DNA from: Nitratireductor arenosus
GTDB lineage: Bacteria > Pseudomonadota > Alphaproteobacteria > Rhizobiales > Rhizobiaceae
DNA: 64,000 nucleotides
Assembly: GCF_009742725.1 (NCBI RefSeq)
Contig: NZ_WPHG01000002.1
Location: 124,001 to 188,000, forward strand
Direction of reading: 5' to 3'
Below are positions 33,754 through 42,696 of this stretch, one piece after another (position 1 is the first letter of the stretch; each line of letters begins with the position of its first letter). The notes under the pieces were generated by a model, which was not told the DNA's origin, made no database searches, and saw nothing but the letters and a program-made list of their open reading frames with translations. Made by a program: the position numbers and the translations under genes.

Positions 33754-34514
33754 GCCCGTTTCGCGCCGATCATGGCGGCGCGCGGGTCAGGCCGTCGCCC
33801 AATCATGGCGAGCGCCGGGGCGTAGCCGGGCCCGACATGATCGTGCTGCACTATACCGGGATGGAAAGCGGGCAGGGGGCCGAGGACTGGCTGTGCGACC
33901 CGCAAAGCGGGGTCTCTTCGCATTATATCGTCCATGAGGACGGCGAGGTGGTGCAGATGGTGCCGGAAGGCGCGCGCGCCTGGCACGCCGGCAAGAGTTT
34001 CTGGCGGGGTGAAACCGACATCAATTCGCGCTCGGTCGGGATCGAGATCGTCAATCCGGGCCATTTTCTCGGATACCCGGCCTTCCCGGACGCCCAGATC
34101 GAGGCGGTCGCTGCGCTGTGCCGCGATGTTGCAGTGCGGCATGCGGTCGCGGCTGAGCGGGTTTTGGCGCATTCGGACGTGGCGCCGGGACGAAAGATCG
34201 ATCCCGGTGAAAAATTCCCCTGGGCGAGTTTGCACGCGGCCGGAATCGGCCATCTGGTCGATCCCGTGCCGGATCTTCCCGGCCCGGTTCTGGTTCCCGG
34301 AGACCGGGGGGCGGCCGTTGCGCAAGTTCGGCGTAACCTCGCACTATACGGCTATTCGATTGAAATCGATGATCTTTTCGACGAGTGGACCGGGATCGTC
34401 GTTGCGGCTTTCCAGAGGCATTTCCGGCCGGACCGGGTCGACGGACGCGCCGACCCGGCAACCGTTGCTACGCTGAACCGGCTTCTGGATTCGCTCCAGC
34501 CTGACGCAGCGTAA
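33750..34514 (+). CDS. N-acetylmuramoyl-L-alanine amidase (AmpD-like) with peptidoglycan-binding domain
   Basis: A 254-residue Amidase_2 enzyme. It has zinc-site motifs VLHYTGM (His), SHYIVHEDGEVVQMVPEGARAWHAG, RSVGIEIVNPGH and LAHSDVAPGRKIDPGEKFPW (His and Asp), followed by a PG_binding_1 domain (about 185-250). It cuts the MurNAc-L-alanine bond. No signal peptide is seen, which matches cytosolic AmpD-type recycling enzymes acting on anhydro-muropeptides, although a wall-binding domain would be odd in the cytosol. It is translationally coupled to the TerB-DnaJ gene. Confidence 0.92.
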   Translation: MSPFRADHGGARVRPSPNHGERRGVAGPDMIVLHYTGMESGQGAEDWLCDPQSGVSSHYIVHEDGEVVQMVPEGARAWHAGKSFWRGETDINSRSVGIEIVNPGHFLGYPAFPDAQIEAVAALCRDVAVRHAVAAERVLAHSDVAPGRKIDPGEKFPWASLHAAGIGHLVDPVPDLPGPVLVPGDRGAAVAQVRRNLALYGYSIEIDDLFDEWTGIVVAAFQRHFRPDRVDGRADPATVATLNRLLDSLQPDAA

Positions 34515-34619
34515 GCTGACCGCTTCGGCTATCTTCTTGTAACATAACGAGAAAAAAGTTGAGCTTGACGGCCATTTTTGCCGCCCAATCCGGCGGCACT
34601 TGGCGGCTTCGCACTCGTT

Positions 34620-34644
34620 CCGGTTCCTTTGTGTGTGGAACCGG
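34620..34644. other. Inverted repeat in the leader of the lytic transglycosylase gene
   Basis: CCGGTTCC (34620-34627) and GGAACCGG (34637-34644) are an exact 8-bp inverted repeat around the loop TTTGTGTGT, 60 bases before the transglycosylase ATG. It could be a leader hairpin or an operator. Upstream, an AT-rich TTGTAACATAAC stretch near 34538 is a promoter candidate. Confidence 0.35.
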
Positions 34645-34704
34645 GAGCGTATCGGAAAACCGCCGTCCCCGATCGCGGACGCCAAGCCAGAGACCCGAGA
34701 CAAG

Positions 34705-35475
34705 ATGAAGAAACTGAGCCTGATTTCGGCGATGCTCGTCGCCGGACTGACGATGTCTGTCGCCCATGCCCAGGAGCAGCCGACGAGCCGCCGTCCCGCC
34801 GACCTCGAAAAGGTCTTTGCCGCAACCGACGCCAAAGCCGGCAAGGCCGGCAAGGCCAAGTCCGTCGACGCGTCGACGAAACCGGCCGCCGCAGCGCGCG
34901 ATGGCGATATCCGCTATGCGACCAGCTATGCCAAGGCCGAGGCGGAGCGCGCGGCAGGCCGGGCGGTCGACAGGATGGCGACCGGCGCGATCGGGCGCGG
35001 CGATGCGAAAAACGTCGCGCGCAGCAGCGACAAGGTGGAGGCGCGGCAAAAAACCGCCAAGACCGTCGGCGTCGCCAGGATTGGCAAGGCCGGCAAGGCG
35101 AAAAAGGGCGGTTACCACACCATTATCGCCCGCTATGCCTCCAGCTATGGCGTGCCGCTCGGCCTGGCGCGGGCCGTGGTGCGGGTGGAAAGCAATTTCC
35201 GGCCGAACGCGCGCGGCAAGGCCGGTGAGGTCGGGCTGATGCAAATCAAGCCGGCGACGGCGCGGATGATGGGTTATCGCGGCTCGACCAAGGGCCTGTT
35301 CAATCCCGAAACCAACATCAAATACGGCATGAAATATCTCGCCAAGGCCCACAAGCTCGGCGGCGGCTCCACCTGCGGCACGATCCTGAAATACAATGCC
35401 GGCCACGGCGCCAAGCGCATGAACCGGATTTCGGCGGCCTATTGCAGCAAGGTCAAGCGGCATCTGGGTGGCTGA
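34705..35475 (+). CDS. Lytic transglycosylase (SLT domain), secreted
   Basis: A 256-residue protein. Signal peptide (MKKLSLISAMLVAGLTMSVAHA), a lysine/alanine-rich disordered linker (about 25-135) with repeated AKAGKAGKAK-type motifs, and a C-terminal SLT domain. The catalytic glutamate is in VRVESNFRPNARGKAGEVGLMQIKPATARMMGY (about 162), followed by NPETNIKYGMKYLAKAH and LKYNAGHGAK. It cleaves peptidoglycan glycan strands. The basic linker may bind the wall's acidic groups. The start at 34705 is fixed by the signal peptide. Confidence 0.92.
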   Translation: MKKLSLISAMLVAGLTMSVAHAQEQPTSRRPADLEKVFAATDAKAGKAGKAKSVDASTKPAAAARDGDIRYATSYAKAEAERAAGRAVDRMATGAIGRGDAKNVARSSDKVEARQKTAKTVGVARIGKAGKAKKGGYHTIIARYASSYGVPLGLARAVVRVESNFRPNARGKAGEVGLMQIKPATARMMGYRGSTKGLFNPETNIKYGMKYLAKAHKLGGGSTCGTILKYNAGHGAKRMNRISAAYCSKVKRHLGG

Positions 35476-35573
35476 TTTGCCGGCCAGGGCAATTCTGCGT
35501 GGGTAGGTCGATCGTTCCCTGAGAAATACGGCGCGGGGCTTGCGTTTTCGTTCACCGATGCCTTTATGCGCTC

Positions 35574-36012
35574 TGCCAGTCGGCCGGGCGGCCGCGCGCG
35601 CAATCGCCGAAAGGCGGCGTGCGAGGAAAGTCCGGGCTCCATGGAAACACGGTGCCGGCTAATGGCCGGCGGGGGCGACCCCAGGGAAAGCGCCACAGAA
35701 AGCAAACCGCCCCGCCTGCAAACCGGTCGCCGCGCTCGAGCCGAGCGGACCGGTTTGCTGGCGGGGCAAGGGTGAAAGGGTGGGGTAAGAGCCCACCGCG
35801 CTGCTGGCAACAGCAGTGGCACGGCAAGCCCCACCGGGAGCAAAACCGAATAGGGACGGTGCGGGAGGCAACTCCCGGGCAGTTTCCGGCCCAGCCGTCC
35901 GGGTTGGTTGCAAGAGGCGGGCGGCAACGTCCGTCCCAGATGAATGGCCGCCACGTTCCGGCGCCCTCGGGTGTCGGGGCCATACAGAACCCGGCTTACA
36001 GGCCGGCTGGCA
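35574..36012 (+). ncRNA. rnpB: RNase P RNA (type A)
   Basis: The catalytic RNA of tRNA 5' processing, about 439 nucleotides. Diagnostic blocks are the P4 strand GAGGAAAGTCCGGGCTCC (35627-35644) and its partner ACAGAACCCGGCTTACA near the 3' end, plus GGGTGAAAGGGTGGGGTAAGAG. The ends are set by P1 pairing: TGCCAGTCGGCC (35574-35585) with GGCCGGCTGGCA (36001-36012). It is followed at once by TTTTTT, which with P1 ends transcription. Confidence 0.96.
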
Positions 36013-36021
36013 TTTTTTCAT

Positions 36022-36045
36022 GTTTCCGGGCGATTGCCCGGAAAC
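36022..36045. other. Perfect 10-bp hairpin with GATT loop after rnpB
   Basis: GTTTCCGGGC-GATT-GCCCGGAAAC (36022-36045) is a perfect stem of ten pairs just after the rnpB T-run and 84 bases before the end of the convergent lyase gene. Neither side has a U-tract directly after it. It may block read-through from either direction or be a short dispersed repeat. Confidence 0.4.
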
Positions 36046-36128
36046 GATCGCAACGTGATTCATGTCGTTGCGAGCGCGTTCAGCGACCTCGCGCAGCGAA
36101 TCACGCGCGGCGGCCAACCGCCTTTGCT

Positions 36129-37235
36129 TCAGCCTTCGAGGGCCGAGGCGATTGCGTTCCACAATTCCTCTGTCGGTTCGCAGCCAATGGACAGCCTCAC
36201 AAAGCCCGCATCGACGGCGTCGCCCCAGCGCGCGCGCCGTTCGGCGGAGGTGTGGACCCCGCCGAACGAGGTGGCCGGCTGGATGAGCGCGCAACGGTCG
36301 ATGAAGGCCTCGGCCTCGTCCGCCGAGCCAAGGGTGAGGCCGATCAGGAAACCGAAGCGCTGCATCTGGCGGACGGCGAGCGCATGGCCGGGATCGTCCT
36401 TCAGGCCGGGATAACGCAGCGCGCGCACGCGAGGGTGGTCCCGCAGCCGCGTTGCGATCAACTCGGCCGAGTTGCACATGCGTTCGAAGCGCACCTCCAG
36501 CGTCTCCAGTCCGCGATGCACCAACCAGGCCTCGAACGGGCCCGGTATGCCGCCGGCGAGCTTGCGCCAGTCGCGCACCGCCGCGACGATCGTCTCGTTG
36601 CGGCTTGTGACATGGCCGAACAGCGTGTCGGAATGGCCGTTCGGCGCCTTGGTGTCGGCGGCAACGACGGCGTCGACGCCAAGATCGAGCGGACGCTGGC
36701 CGTATGGGGTCATGGTGGTGTTGTCGGCGATGACGAGCGCGCCGGCCGCACGCGCCTTCTTGGCGACGGCGGCGATGTCGCACAGGTCTAGGCCCGGATT
36801 GGCCGGCGTTTCGAGAAAGACCAGCCGGTAGCCGTCGAACCCGTCCTCAAGGAAGCCGGCCGTCGGGCGGGTGTCGAAGCCGATCCCCATGGGAACCAGA
36901 AAGCGCTCGGCCAGAACGCGGACCGTGTAATAGCCGTCCGAGGGCAAAAGCACGCGCTCGCCGGTCCTGAGCAGCGAAAACAACACCGCCGAGATCGCCG
37001 CCATGCCGGACGGGAAGGCGACCGCCGTCGCGTCCTCCAGATGACCCAGCAGCTTTTCGACGCCGTCCCAGGTCGGGTTGGCGAAGCGGCCATACTGGCT
37101 GACACCTGCCGGATCGCCGGGCAGGTGGAACATCGCCGCCAGCGTGAGCGGCAGCGGTACGGGGTCGCCTTTTTCCAGGCCTTCGCGGCGCAGGTGCGCC
37201 AGGCGGGCGGCGCGGTCGCTGGCGCTGTCGGTCAT
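36129..37235 (-). CDS. Cystathionine gamma-lyase-like PLP enzyme (Cys/Met metabolism family)
   Basis: A 368-residue fold-type I enzyme. It has the PLP lysine in ADTKAPNGHSD (about 196), the PLP-binding aspartate in VIADNTTMTP (171), the YGRFANPTWDGVEKLLGHLE opening block, AFPSGMAAISAVL and the FGGVHTSAERRARWG closing block. The family covers cystathionine gamma-lyase, gamma-synthase and methionine gamma-lyase. This divergent type is commonly annotated as gamma-lyase in Rhizobiales, but the reaction is uncertain. Start at 37235 with AAGGA upstream. It is convergent with rnpB and divergent from the dcw operon. Confidence 0.88.
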   Translation of the reverse strand: MTDSASDRAARLAHLRREGLEKGDPVPLPLTLAAMFHLPGDPAGVSQYGRFANPTWDGVEKLLGHLEDATAVAFPSGMAAISAVLFSLLRTGERVLLPSDGYYTVRVLAERFLVPMGIGFDTRPTAGFLEDGFDGYRLVFLETPANPGLDLCDIAAVAKKARAAGALVIADNTTMTPYGQRPLDLGVDAVVAADTKAPNGHSDTLFGHVTSRNETIVAAVRDWRKLAGGIPGPFEAWLVHRGLETLEVRFERMCNSAELIATRLRDHPRVRALRYPGLKDDPGHALAVRQMQRFGFLIGLTLGSADEAEAFIDRCALIQPATSFGGVHTSAERRARWGDAVDAGFVRLSIGCEPTEELWNAIASALEG

Positions 37236-37614
37236 GGTGTCTTGTCCTTCTTGAGTGGGCAAAGGGCGGAGAGAGCCGGCCGCATGGCGGGCCGGTCCCG
37301 GTCCCTAACCCTTCGTTAGGCTTAATGGAGCATAAATCGTCCAGTGCCGCGAATTGCGTACGCCAGATCGCTTCTACGAGAAGGGAAGTCGGCATAATCC
37401 CATTGACGCCCATATTGGCCCATGATATCCCAAAAGCACATTCCGAATTTCGTTCCAGTGGCGAGTAAAGCGTCTTCTCATCCGGCCGTCGCGGCGGTGG
37501 GTGCAGGGGCGTTTGCCGTTGGATGTCGATCGGACGGGGGGCGCCGGGGACCGTGTTTGGGCGCGGAAACAACAATGAAGGAACTGGCGGCGTCGACGGC
37601 GTCCGTGTCGCGTG
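37236..37614. other. 379-base regulatory region between the lyase gene and mraZ
   Basis: No gene is seen. The stretch holds two small inverted repeats, CCTAAC-CCTTC-GTTAGG (37304-37320) and CTTCT-ACG-AGAAG (37371-37383), then the four MraZ-type boxes (37399-37432). About 180 bases of leader follow before mraZ, including GGTGGGTGCAGGGG near 37497. A promoter for the whole dcw operon is expected here; its hexamers could not be fixed with confidence. The lyase promoter also lies in the left part. Confidence 0.6.
37399..37432 (-). promoter_or_regulatory. MraZ operator: four TGGG boxes at exact 10-bp spacing
   Basis: CCCA occurs at 37399, 37409, 37419 and 37429 on the plus strand, so the minus strand reads TGGG-N6 four times in phase with one DNA turn. 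MraZ is known to bind direct TGGGN repeats with 5-base spacers ahead of its own operon, and this array fits exactly. The boxes lie about 180 bases before mraZ and point away from it. Confidence 0.75.
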
Positions 37615-38082
37615 ATGGATCGTTTCCTTTCCAGTGCAGTCAACCGTATCGACGCCAAGGGCAGGGTGTCGGTGCCGGCGCATTTTCGCGCCGTGCTGCA
37701 AAAGAAGGGGTTTGCGGAGCTCTATGCGCTGCGCGCGCTCGACATTCCGGCCTTGGACGTGGGCGGGCTCGATCTGCTGGACCGCTACGAGGCGCGGATC
37801 GAGCAGGAGGACCCGTTCCTGCGGACGGCGGACGACATGTCCTTCTTCTGTCACGGCGACGGGGCCTTTTTGAAGATCGACCGCGAGGGGCGCATCATGG
37901 TGAGCGAGTTCATGCGCGAACATACCGGCATCGACACGGATGTCGCCTTTGTCGGGCGGGGGCATTTTTTCCAGATCTGGCAGCCGGAACGCCTGAAGGC
38001 CTACGGCGCGGAGGTGCGCGCGCGGCTCGTCAAGCTTCGTCAGTCCGCCGTTCGGGGGCGGTCGAGCGAGGACCGGGAATGA
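37615..38082 (+). CDS. mraZ: Transcriptional regulator MraZ
   Basis: A 155-residue AbrB-fold protein with two MraZ halves: [28 protein letters not shown] (DxKGR motif) and [44 protein letters not shown]. MraZ forms a ring and represses the dcw operon. The first codon could also be the GTG at 37612, but ATG at 37615 gives the standard MDRFLS start. It is the first gene of the dcw operon; its stop overlaps the rsmH ATG. Confidence 0.95.
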   Translation: MDRFLSSAVNRIDAKGRVSVPAHFRAVLQKKGFAELYALRALDIPALDVGGLDLLDRYEARIEQEDPFLRTADDMSFFCHGDGAFLKIDREGRIMVSEFMREHTGIDTDVAFVGRGHFFQIWQPERLKAYGAEVRARLVKLRQSAVRGRSSEDRE

Positions 38083-39101
38083 TGGCGGGCCCCGGCGGCC
38101 GTGAGGACGCCGGTGGCGGACCGGCCCGTCACGTTCCGGTCCTGCTCGACGCGGTGGTCGCGGCCCTGCGTCCGCAACGCGACGCGCTTGTCGTTGACGG
38201 CACGTTCGGCGCTGGCGGTTACACGCGGGCCCTGATCGAGGCCGGCGCCAGCGTGATCGGCGTCGACCGCGATCCCGACGCGATCCGCGACGGCCAGGCC
38301 ACCGTTGCGGCGTCCGGCGGGCGCCTGCGGCTCGTGCAGGGTCGGTTTTCCGAACTCGACATGCTTGCCGGCGAGCCGGTCGACGGCGTCGTGCTCGATA
38401 TCGGGGTCTCCTCCATGCAGCTCGACGAGGCCGGGCGCGGTTTTTCCTTCCGCCGCGACGGCCCGCTCGACATGCGCATGGAACAGACCGGCCCGTCCGC
38501 CGCCGACATCGTCAACACATTCAAGCCCGGCGACCTGGCGCGGATATTCGGCATCCTCGGCGAAGAACGCCATGCCGGGCGGATCGCGCGCATGATCGAG
38601 CGGCGGCGTATCCAAAAACCCTTCGCGCGCACGCTCGATCTCGCCGACGCGATCGAGTTGCTGGTCGGCCGCCACGCCAAGGACAAAATCCACCCCGCGA
38701 CGCGCTGCTTCCAGGGCCTGCGCATCTTCGTCAACGACGAACTCGGCGAACTGGCCAAGGCCTTGTTTGCGGCCGAGCGGGCCTTGCGTCCGGGCGGGCG
38801 GCTCGCGGTCGTGACCTTCCATTCGCTGGAAGACCGCATCGTGAAACGTTTCATGGCCGACCGTTCCGGCGGTGGCGGCGGTTCGCGCCACTTGCCCGAA
38901 CCGGTCGCCAGAACGGCCACGTTCGGCAAGCCGGACCGCATGGTCGCACCCTCGGGCGAGGAGGCCGCCGCCAATCCGCGCGCGCGCTCGGCCAAGCTGC
39001 GCGCCGCCACCCGGCTCGATGCGCCTGCGGGCGCGGAGGATTTCACCCTGTTCGGCTTGCCGAAACTGCCTGCGCCTGGCCACGGCGCGGAAAGGAGCTA
39101 G
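38079..39101 (+). CDS. rsmH: 16S rRNA (cytosine1402-N4)-methyltransferase
   Basis: A 340-residue enzyme (formerly MraW). Motifs: [14 protein letters not shown], the SAM site [62 protein letters not shown] and [19 protein letters not shown]. It methylates N4 of C1402 in 16S rRNA at the ribosomal P site. The ATG overlaps the mraZ stop (ATGATGG; a second ATG follows three bases on). It has an N-terminal extension of about 15 Gly-rich residues. Confidence 0.97.
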   Translation: MMAGPGGREDAGGGPARHVPVLLDAVVAALRPQRDALVVDGTFGAGGYTRALIEAGASVIGVDRDPDAIRDGQATVAASGGRLRLVQGRFSELDMLAGEPVDGVVLDIGVSSMQLDEAGRGFSFRRDGPLDMRMEQTGPSAADIVNTFKPGDLARIFGILGEERHAGRIARMIERRRIQKPFARTLDLADAIELLVGRHAKDKIHPATRCFQGLRIFVNDELGELAKALFAAERALRPGGRLAVVTFHSLEDRIVKRFMADRSGGGGGSRHLPEPVARTATFGKPDRMVAPSGEEAAANPRARSAKLRAATRLDAPAGAEDFTLFGLPKLPAPGHGAERS

Positions 39102-39104
39102 CGC

Positions 39105-39467
39105 GTGTTTCGCACGACCGACATGGTTTTGATCGCGGTCATGATCTCGGCGGCCGCCTTCACCTACAAAACCAAGCACGAGGCCGAAAACCAGTTGGAC
39201 GCCCTGCGCAAGATCGAGGCCCAGCTTCGCCTGGAGCAGGAGACCATCGATCTCTTGAAGGCCGACTGGAGCCTGCTCACGCAGCCGTCGCGGCTGCAAA
39301 GGCTGGCGGAGACCTATCGCGACGAGCTCGCGCTCGAGCCGATCGAGCCCTACCAGATCGCCGGTCCGGCGGAGCTCCCCGAACGGCCGGTCGAATTGGA
39401 ACCCGAACCGTCAACGACGGCCGGCACCGGCGCGGACGGCATCGTGACCGGGAGCACCAAGCCATGA
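39105..39467 (+). CDS. ftsL: Cell division protein FtsL
   Basis: A 120-residue bitopic protein: short N-terminus, one membrane helix (MVLIAVMISAAAFTYKTK, about 7-22) and a periplasmic coiled coil (HEAENQLDALRKIEAQLRLEQETIDLLKADWSLLTQPSRLQRLAE), then a Pro/Glu-rich tail. FtsL joins FtsB and FtsQ to activate FtsWI. The start is GTG, three bases after the rsmH stop with AAAGGAG upstream. Assignment rests on position and topology as much as sequence, as usual for FtsL. Confidence 0.93.
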   Translation: MFRTTDMVLIAVMISAAAFTYKTKHEAENQLDALRKIEAQLRLEQETIDLLKADWSLLTQPSRLQRLAETYRDELALEPIEPYQIAGPAELPERPVELEPEPSTTAGTGADGIVTGSTKP

Positions 39468-41200
39468 AGGTCGCGCTCGGTCTCGGCAAATTTATGGCGC
39501 GCTTCGGCAAACGCGGCGCCGCCGCCTCGGGCGGCTCGATCGTCGTGGAGGGCGCGCGCAAATCCACCGGCGGGCGCTCGCGTTCGCGCGTCGTGATGGC
39601 GATGGGCGTGTTCTTCGCCCTTTACGGCGTGATCGCCGGCCGGCTGGTCTATCTCGGCCTACAGGACGTGGAACTGACCTATGTGCCGGGCGCCGACCGT
39701 CTGCTGGCCGCGCGTCCCGACATCGTCGACCGCAACGGCGAGGTGCTGGCGACCGACATCAAGTCCGCTTCGCTTTATGCCGAGCCGCGCCGCATCGTCG
39801 ATGCGGACGAGGCGGTGGAACGTCTGGCCACGGTGCTGCCGTCGCTCGACTATGAGCGCACCTATTCCAGGCTCAAGAGCGGTGCCGGCTTTGCCTGGCT
39901 CAAACGCGAGATCACGCCCAAGCAGCAGAACGAGATTTTGCAGCTCGGCATCCCCGGCATCGGCTTCAGGCCGGAAAAGCGCCGGTTCTATCCGGGCGGG
40001 CCGACCGCCTCGCATATTCTCGGCCTGGTCAATGTCGACAACCAGGGTATCGCCGGCATCGAGAAATATGTCGACGACCAGGGTTTTGCGGATCTGCGCG
40101 CCGCCGGGATGGTCAGCGACGCCGCCCTGGCGCCGGTGCAACTGTCGATCGATCTGCGCGTGCAGCATATCGTGCGTGACGAACTTGCAGGTGCGATGGA
40201 ACGCTACCAGGCGATCGCCGCGGGCGCGGTCGTGCTCAACGCAAAGACCGGGGAAGTGGTGGCGATGGCTTCGCTGCCGGATTTCGATCCCAACAACCCG
40301 GTCACCGCGCACCAGAAGGACCGGCTGAACCGGATGACCGCCGGCCTGTTCGAGATGGGCTCGACGATCAAGAGCTTCACCACGGCGATGGTGCTGGATT
40401 CCGGCAAGGCGACGTTGGAGAGCCGCTTCGACGCCACGCGTCCGCTGAAGATCGGCGGCTTCACCATCCGCGACTTCCACGGCAAGGGACGCGTGCTGAC
40501 CGTGCCGGAAGTGTTCATCTATTCCTCCAACATCGCCTCGGGGCGCATGGCCGAAGCCGTCGGCATCGAGGGTCACAGGGCGTTCCTGAAACGAATCGGC
40601 CTGCTCGACCGTATGCAAACCGAATTGCCCGAGATCGCGACGCCGACCGAACCGGCCACGTGGAAAAGGATCAATTCGATCACGATCTCATTCGGGCACG
40701 GCATGTCGACGACGCCGTTGCAGACCGCCGTCGGCGCGGCAGCGCTGATGAATGGCGGCAAGCTGATCCCGGCGACCTTCCTGCCGCGCACCGAAGCGGA
40801 GGCGAACGCGATCGCCGAGCAGGTGGTTGCTCCTGAAACCAGCGCCGCGATGCGCTATCTCTACCGGCTCAACGCGGAAAAGGGCTCGGGCCGGCGCGCC
40901 GAAGTGCCCGGCTACCGCGTCGGCGGCAAGACCGGCACGGCCGAAAAAGTGGTCAACGGCCGCTATTCCAGCAACAAGCGCTTCAATGCCTTCCTGGCCG
41001 CGCTGCCGATGGAGGACCCGCAATATATCGTGCTGTCGATCGTCGACGAACCCAAGCCCGAGCGGGCCGGAATTGGCGCGACCGCCGGCCTCAATGCGGC
41101 CCCGGTTGTGGCCAATATCATACGCCGCGCGGCGCCCTTGCTTGGCGTGAAGCCGGATTTCGGCCAAGAAGACGCAGCGACGCTGGTATCGCACCAATGA
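39464..41200 (+). CDS. ftsI: Septal peptidoglycan transpeptidase FtsI (PBP3)
   Basis: A 578-residue class B penicillin-binding protein: cytoplasmic basic N-terminus, one membrane span (about 44-64), a dimerisation domain ([16 protein letters not shown]), and the transpeptidase with SxxK as STIK (Ser300, Lys303), SxN as YSSNIASG and KTG as GGKTGTAEK. It crosslinks septal peptidoglycan with FtsW. The start ATG overlaps the ftsL stop by 4 bases, and its stop overlaps a possible murE ATG. Confidence 0.97.
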   Translation: MKVALGLGKFMARFGKRGAAASGGSIVVEGARKSTGGRSRSRVVMAMGVFFALYGVIAGRLVYLGLQDVELTYVPGADRLLAARPDIVDRNGEVLATDIKSASLYAEPRRIVDADEAVERLATVLPSLDYERTYSRLKSGAGFAWLKREITPKQQNEILQLGIPGIGFRPEKRRFYPGGPTASHILGLVNVDNQGIAGIEKYVDDQGFADLRAAGMVSDAALAPVQLSIDLRVQHIVRDELAGAMERYQAIAAGAVVLNAKTGEVVAMASLPDFDPNNPVTAHQKDRLNRMTAGLFEMGSTIKSFTTAMVLDSGKATLESRFDATRPLKIGGFTIRDFHGKGRVLTVPEVFIYSSNIASGRMAEAVGIEGHRAFLKRIGLLDRMQTELPEIATPTEPATWKRINSITISFGHGMSTTPLQTAVGAAALMNGGKLIPATFLPRTEAEANAIAEQVVAPETSAAMRYLYRLNAEKGSGRRAEVPGYRVGGKTGTAEKVVNGRYSSNKRFNAFLAALPMEDPQYIVLSIVDEPKPERAGIGATAGLNAAPVVANIIRRAAPLLGVKPDFGQEDAATLVSHQ

Positions 41201-41241
41201 TTCTGCGCCGCTCAGACCCGGCGGCATCCAGACGGATTTAC

Positions 41242-42696
41242 ATGAAGCTCAGCGACCTTGCCGATCTCTTTCCCGACAATATGGTGCCGTCTGGCGAGGC
41301 CGCACTCGCCGGGCTTAGCTCGGATTCGCGAGCTGTCGGGCCGGGCTTCCTGTTCGCGGCACTGAAAGGCGTCAAGACAGACGGCATGGCCTATGCGCGC
41401 CAGGCCGAGCAGGCGGGCGCGCTCGCCGTTCTGGCCGGGCTGGACGCGACCGCGCCGAACCTCGCGATCCCGCTTCTTCGTGTCCCCGATCCGCGCCGCA
41501 CGCTGGCGCTGGCGGCGGCGCGCTTTTACGCCGGGCAGCCCACAACCATGGTCGCGGTGACCGGCACGGCCGGCAAGACCTCGGTTGCCTCGTTCGTGCG
41601 CCAGATCTGGGAGCGCACCGGCCAGAAGGCGGCCAGCATCGGCACCACCGGGCTGAGCGCGCCCGGCCGCGAGGAATACGGATCGCTGACCACGCCGGAC
41701 CCGGTGGCGCTGCACAAATTGTTGCGCGAACTGGCCGATGCCGGCGTCACCCATGCTTCGATGGAGGCTTCCAGCCACGGGCTTGACCAGCGCCGCCTCG
41801 ACGGTGTGCTGCTCGCCGCCGGTGCGTTCACCAATCTGGGGCGCGACCATCTCGACTACCATCCAACCCTCGAAGACTATCACCGCGCCAAGATGCGGCT
41901 GTTCGACACGCTGTTGCCAAAGGGCGCGCCGGCAGTCGTGTTCGCCGACGATCCCTGGTCGGCGGCCACTATCGAGGCGGCCGAACGCGCCGGCTGCGAG
42001 GTGTTGACCGTTGGCCGCCGCGGCAAATTCATCAGCCTGAAGCGCGTCGAGCACGAGCGCCAGCGCCAGCGCGCCGAAATCGAGGCGGGGGGCCGGATCC
42101 ACGAGATCGTGCTGCCGCTGGCCGGCGATTTTCAGATCGCCAACGCGCTGGTGGCGGCCGGGCTGGCGGTCGCGACGGGTACCGAGACCGAGGCGGCATT
42201 GCGGGCGCTGGAACATTTGCGCGGTGCGTCCGGTCGGCTCGAACTGATCGGCCAGACCAGCGCCGGAGCCCCGGTCTATGTCGACTACGCCCACAAGCCC
42301 GATGCGCTCGAAAACGCGCTTTCCGCGGTGCGGCCGTTTACCACCGGCCGGGTGGTGGTCGTGTTCGGCTGCGGCGGCGACCGCGATCGCGGCAAGCGGC
42401 CGATCATGGGCGCGATCGCGACACGGCTGGCCGACGTGGCGATCGTTACCGACGACAATCCGCGTAGCGAGGTGCCGGCGGAAATCCGTGCCGAAATCCT
42501 CGCCGACGCGCCGGGCGCGGTCGAGATCGGCGACCGGCGCGAGGCGATCCGCACCGCGGTCTCGCTGCTGCGCGCCGGCGACACGCTGGTGGTTGCCGGC
42601 AAGGGGCACGAGGAGGGGCAGACGGTCGGCGACGTGACCCATCCGTTCTCCGATCATGCCGAGGTCCGCAAGGCATTGGCGGAGCTCGGGGCATGA
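41242..42696 (+). CDS. murE: UDP-MurNAc-L-Ala-D-Glu:meso-diaminopimelate ligase
   Basis: A 484-residue Mur ligase. N-terminal [13 protein letters not shown], the UDP-binding [17 protein letters not shown], the P-loop [13 protein letters not shown], and the meso-DAP-specificity motif DDNPRSEVP. It adds the third stem residue in the cytoplasm. An in-frame ATG at 41197 overlaps the ftsI stop (ATGA) and would add 15 residues ([15 protein letters not shown]). Coupling favours it, family length favours 41242, and the choice is open. Confidence 0.95.
   Translation: MKLSDLADLFPDNMVPSGEAALAGLSSDSRAVGPGFLFAALKGVKTDGMAYARQAEQAGALAVLAGLDATAPNLAIPLLRVPDPRRTLALAAARFYAGQPTTMVAVTGTAGKTSVASFVRQIWERTGQKAASIGTTGLSAPGREEYGSLTTPDPVALHKLLRELADAGVTHASMEASSHGLDQRRLDGVLLAAGAFTNLGRDHLDYHPTLEDYHRAKMRLFDTLLPKGAPAVVFADDPWSAATIEAAERAGCEVLTVGRRGKFISLKRVEHERQRQRAEIEAGGRIHEIVLPLAGDFQIANALVAAGLAVATGTETEAALRALEHLRGASGRLELIGQTSAGAPVYVDYAHKPDALENALSAVRPFTTGRVVVVFGCGGDRDRGKRPIMGAIATRLADVAIVTDDNPRSEVPAEIRAEILADAPGAVEIGDRREAIRTAVSLLRAGDTLVVAGKGHEEGQTVGDVTHPFSDHAEVRKALAELGA

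Noticed and set aside
41197-41241. Upstream ATG of murE overlapping the ftsI stop as the definite start
   Set aside because: The overlap fits the operon style, but the extra 15 residues are basic, unlike family N-termini. It is kept as an alternative only.
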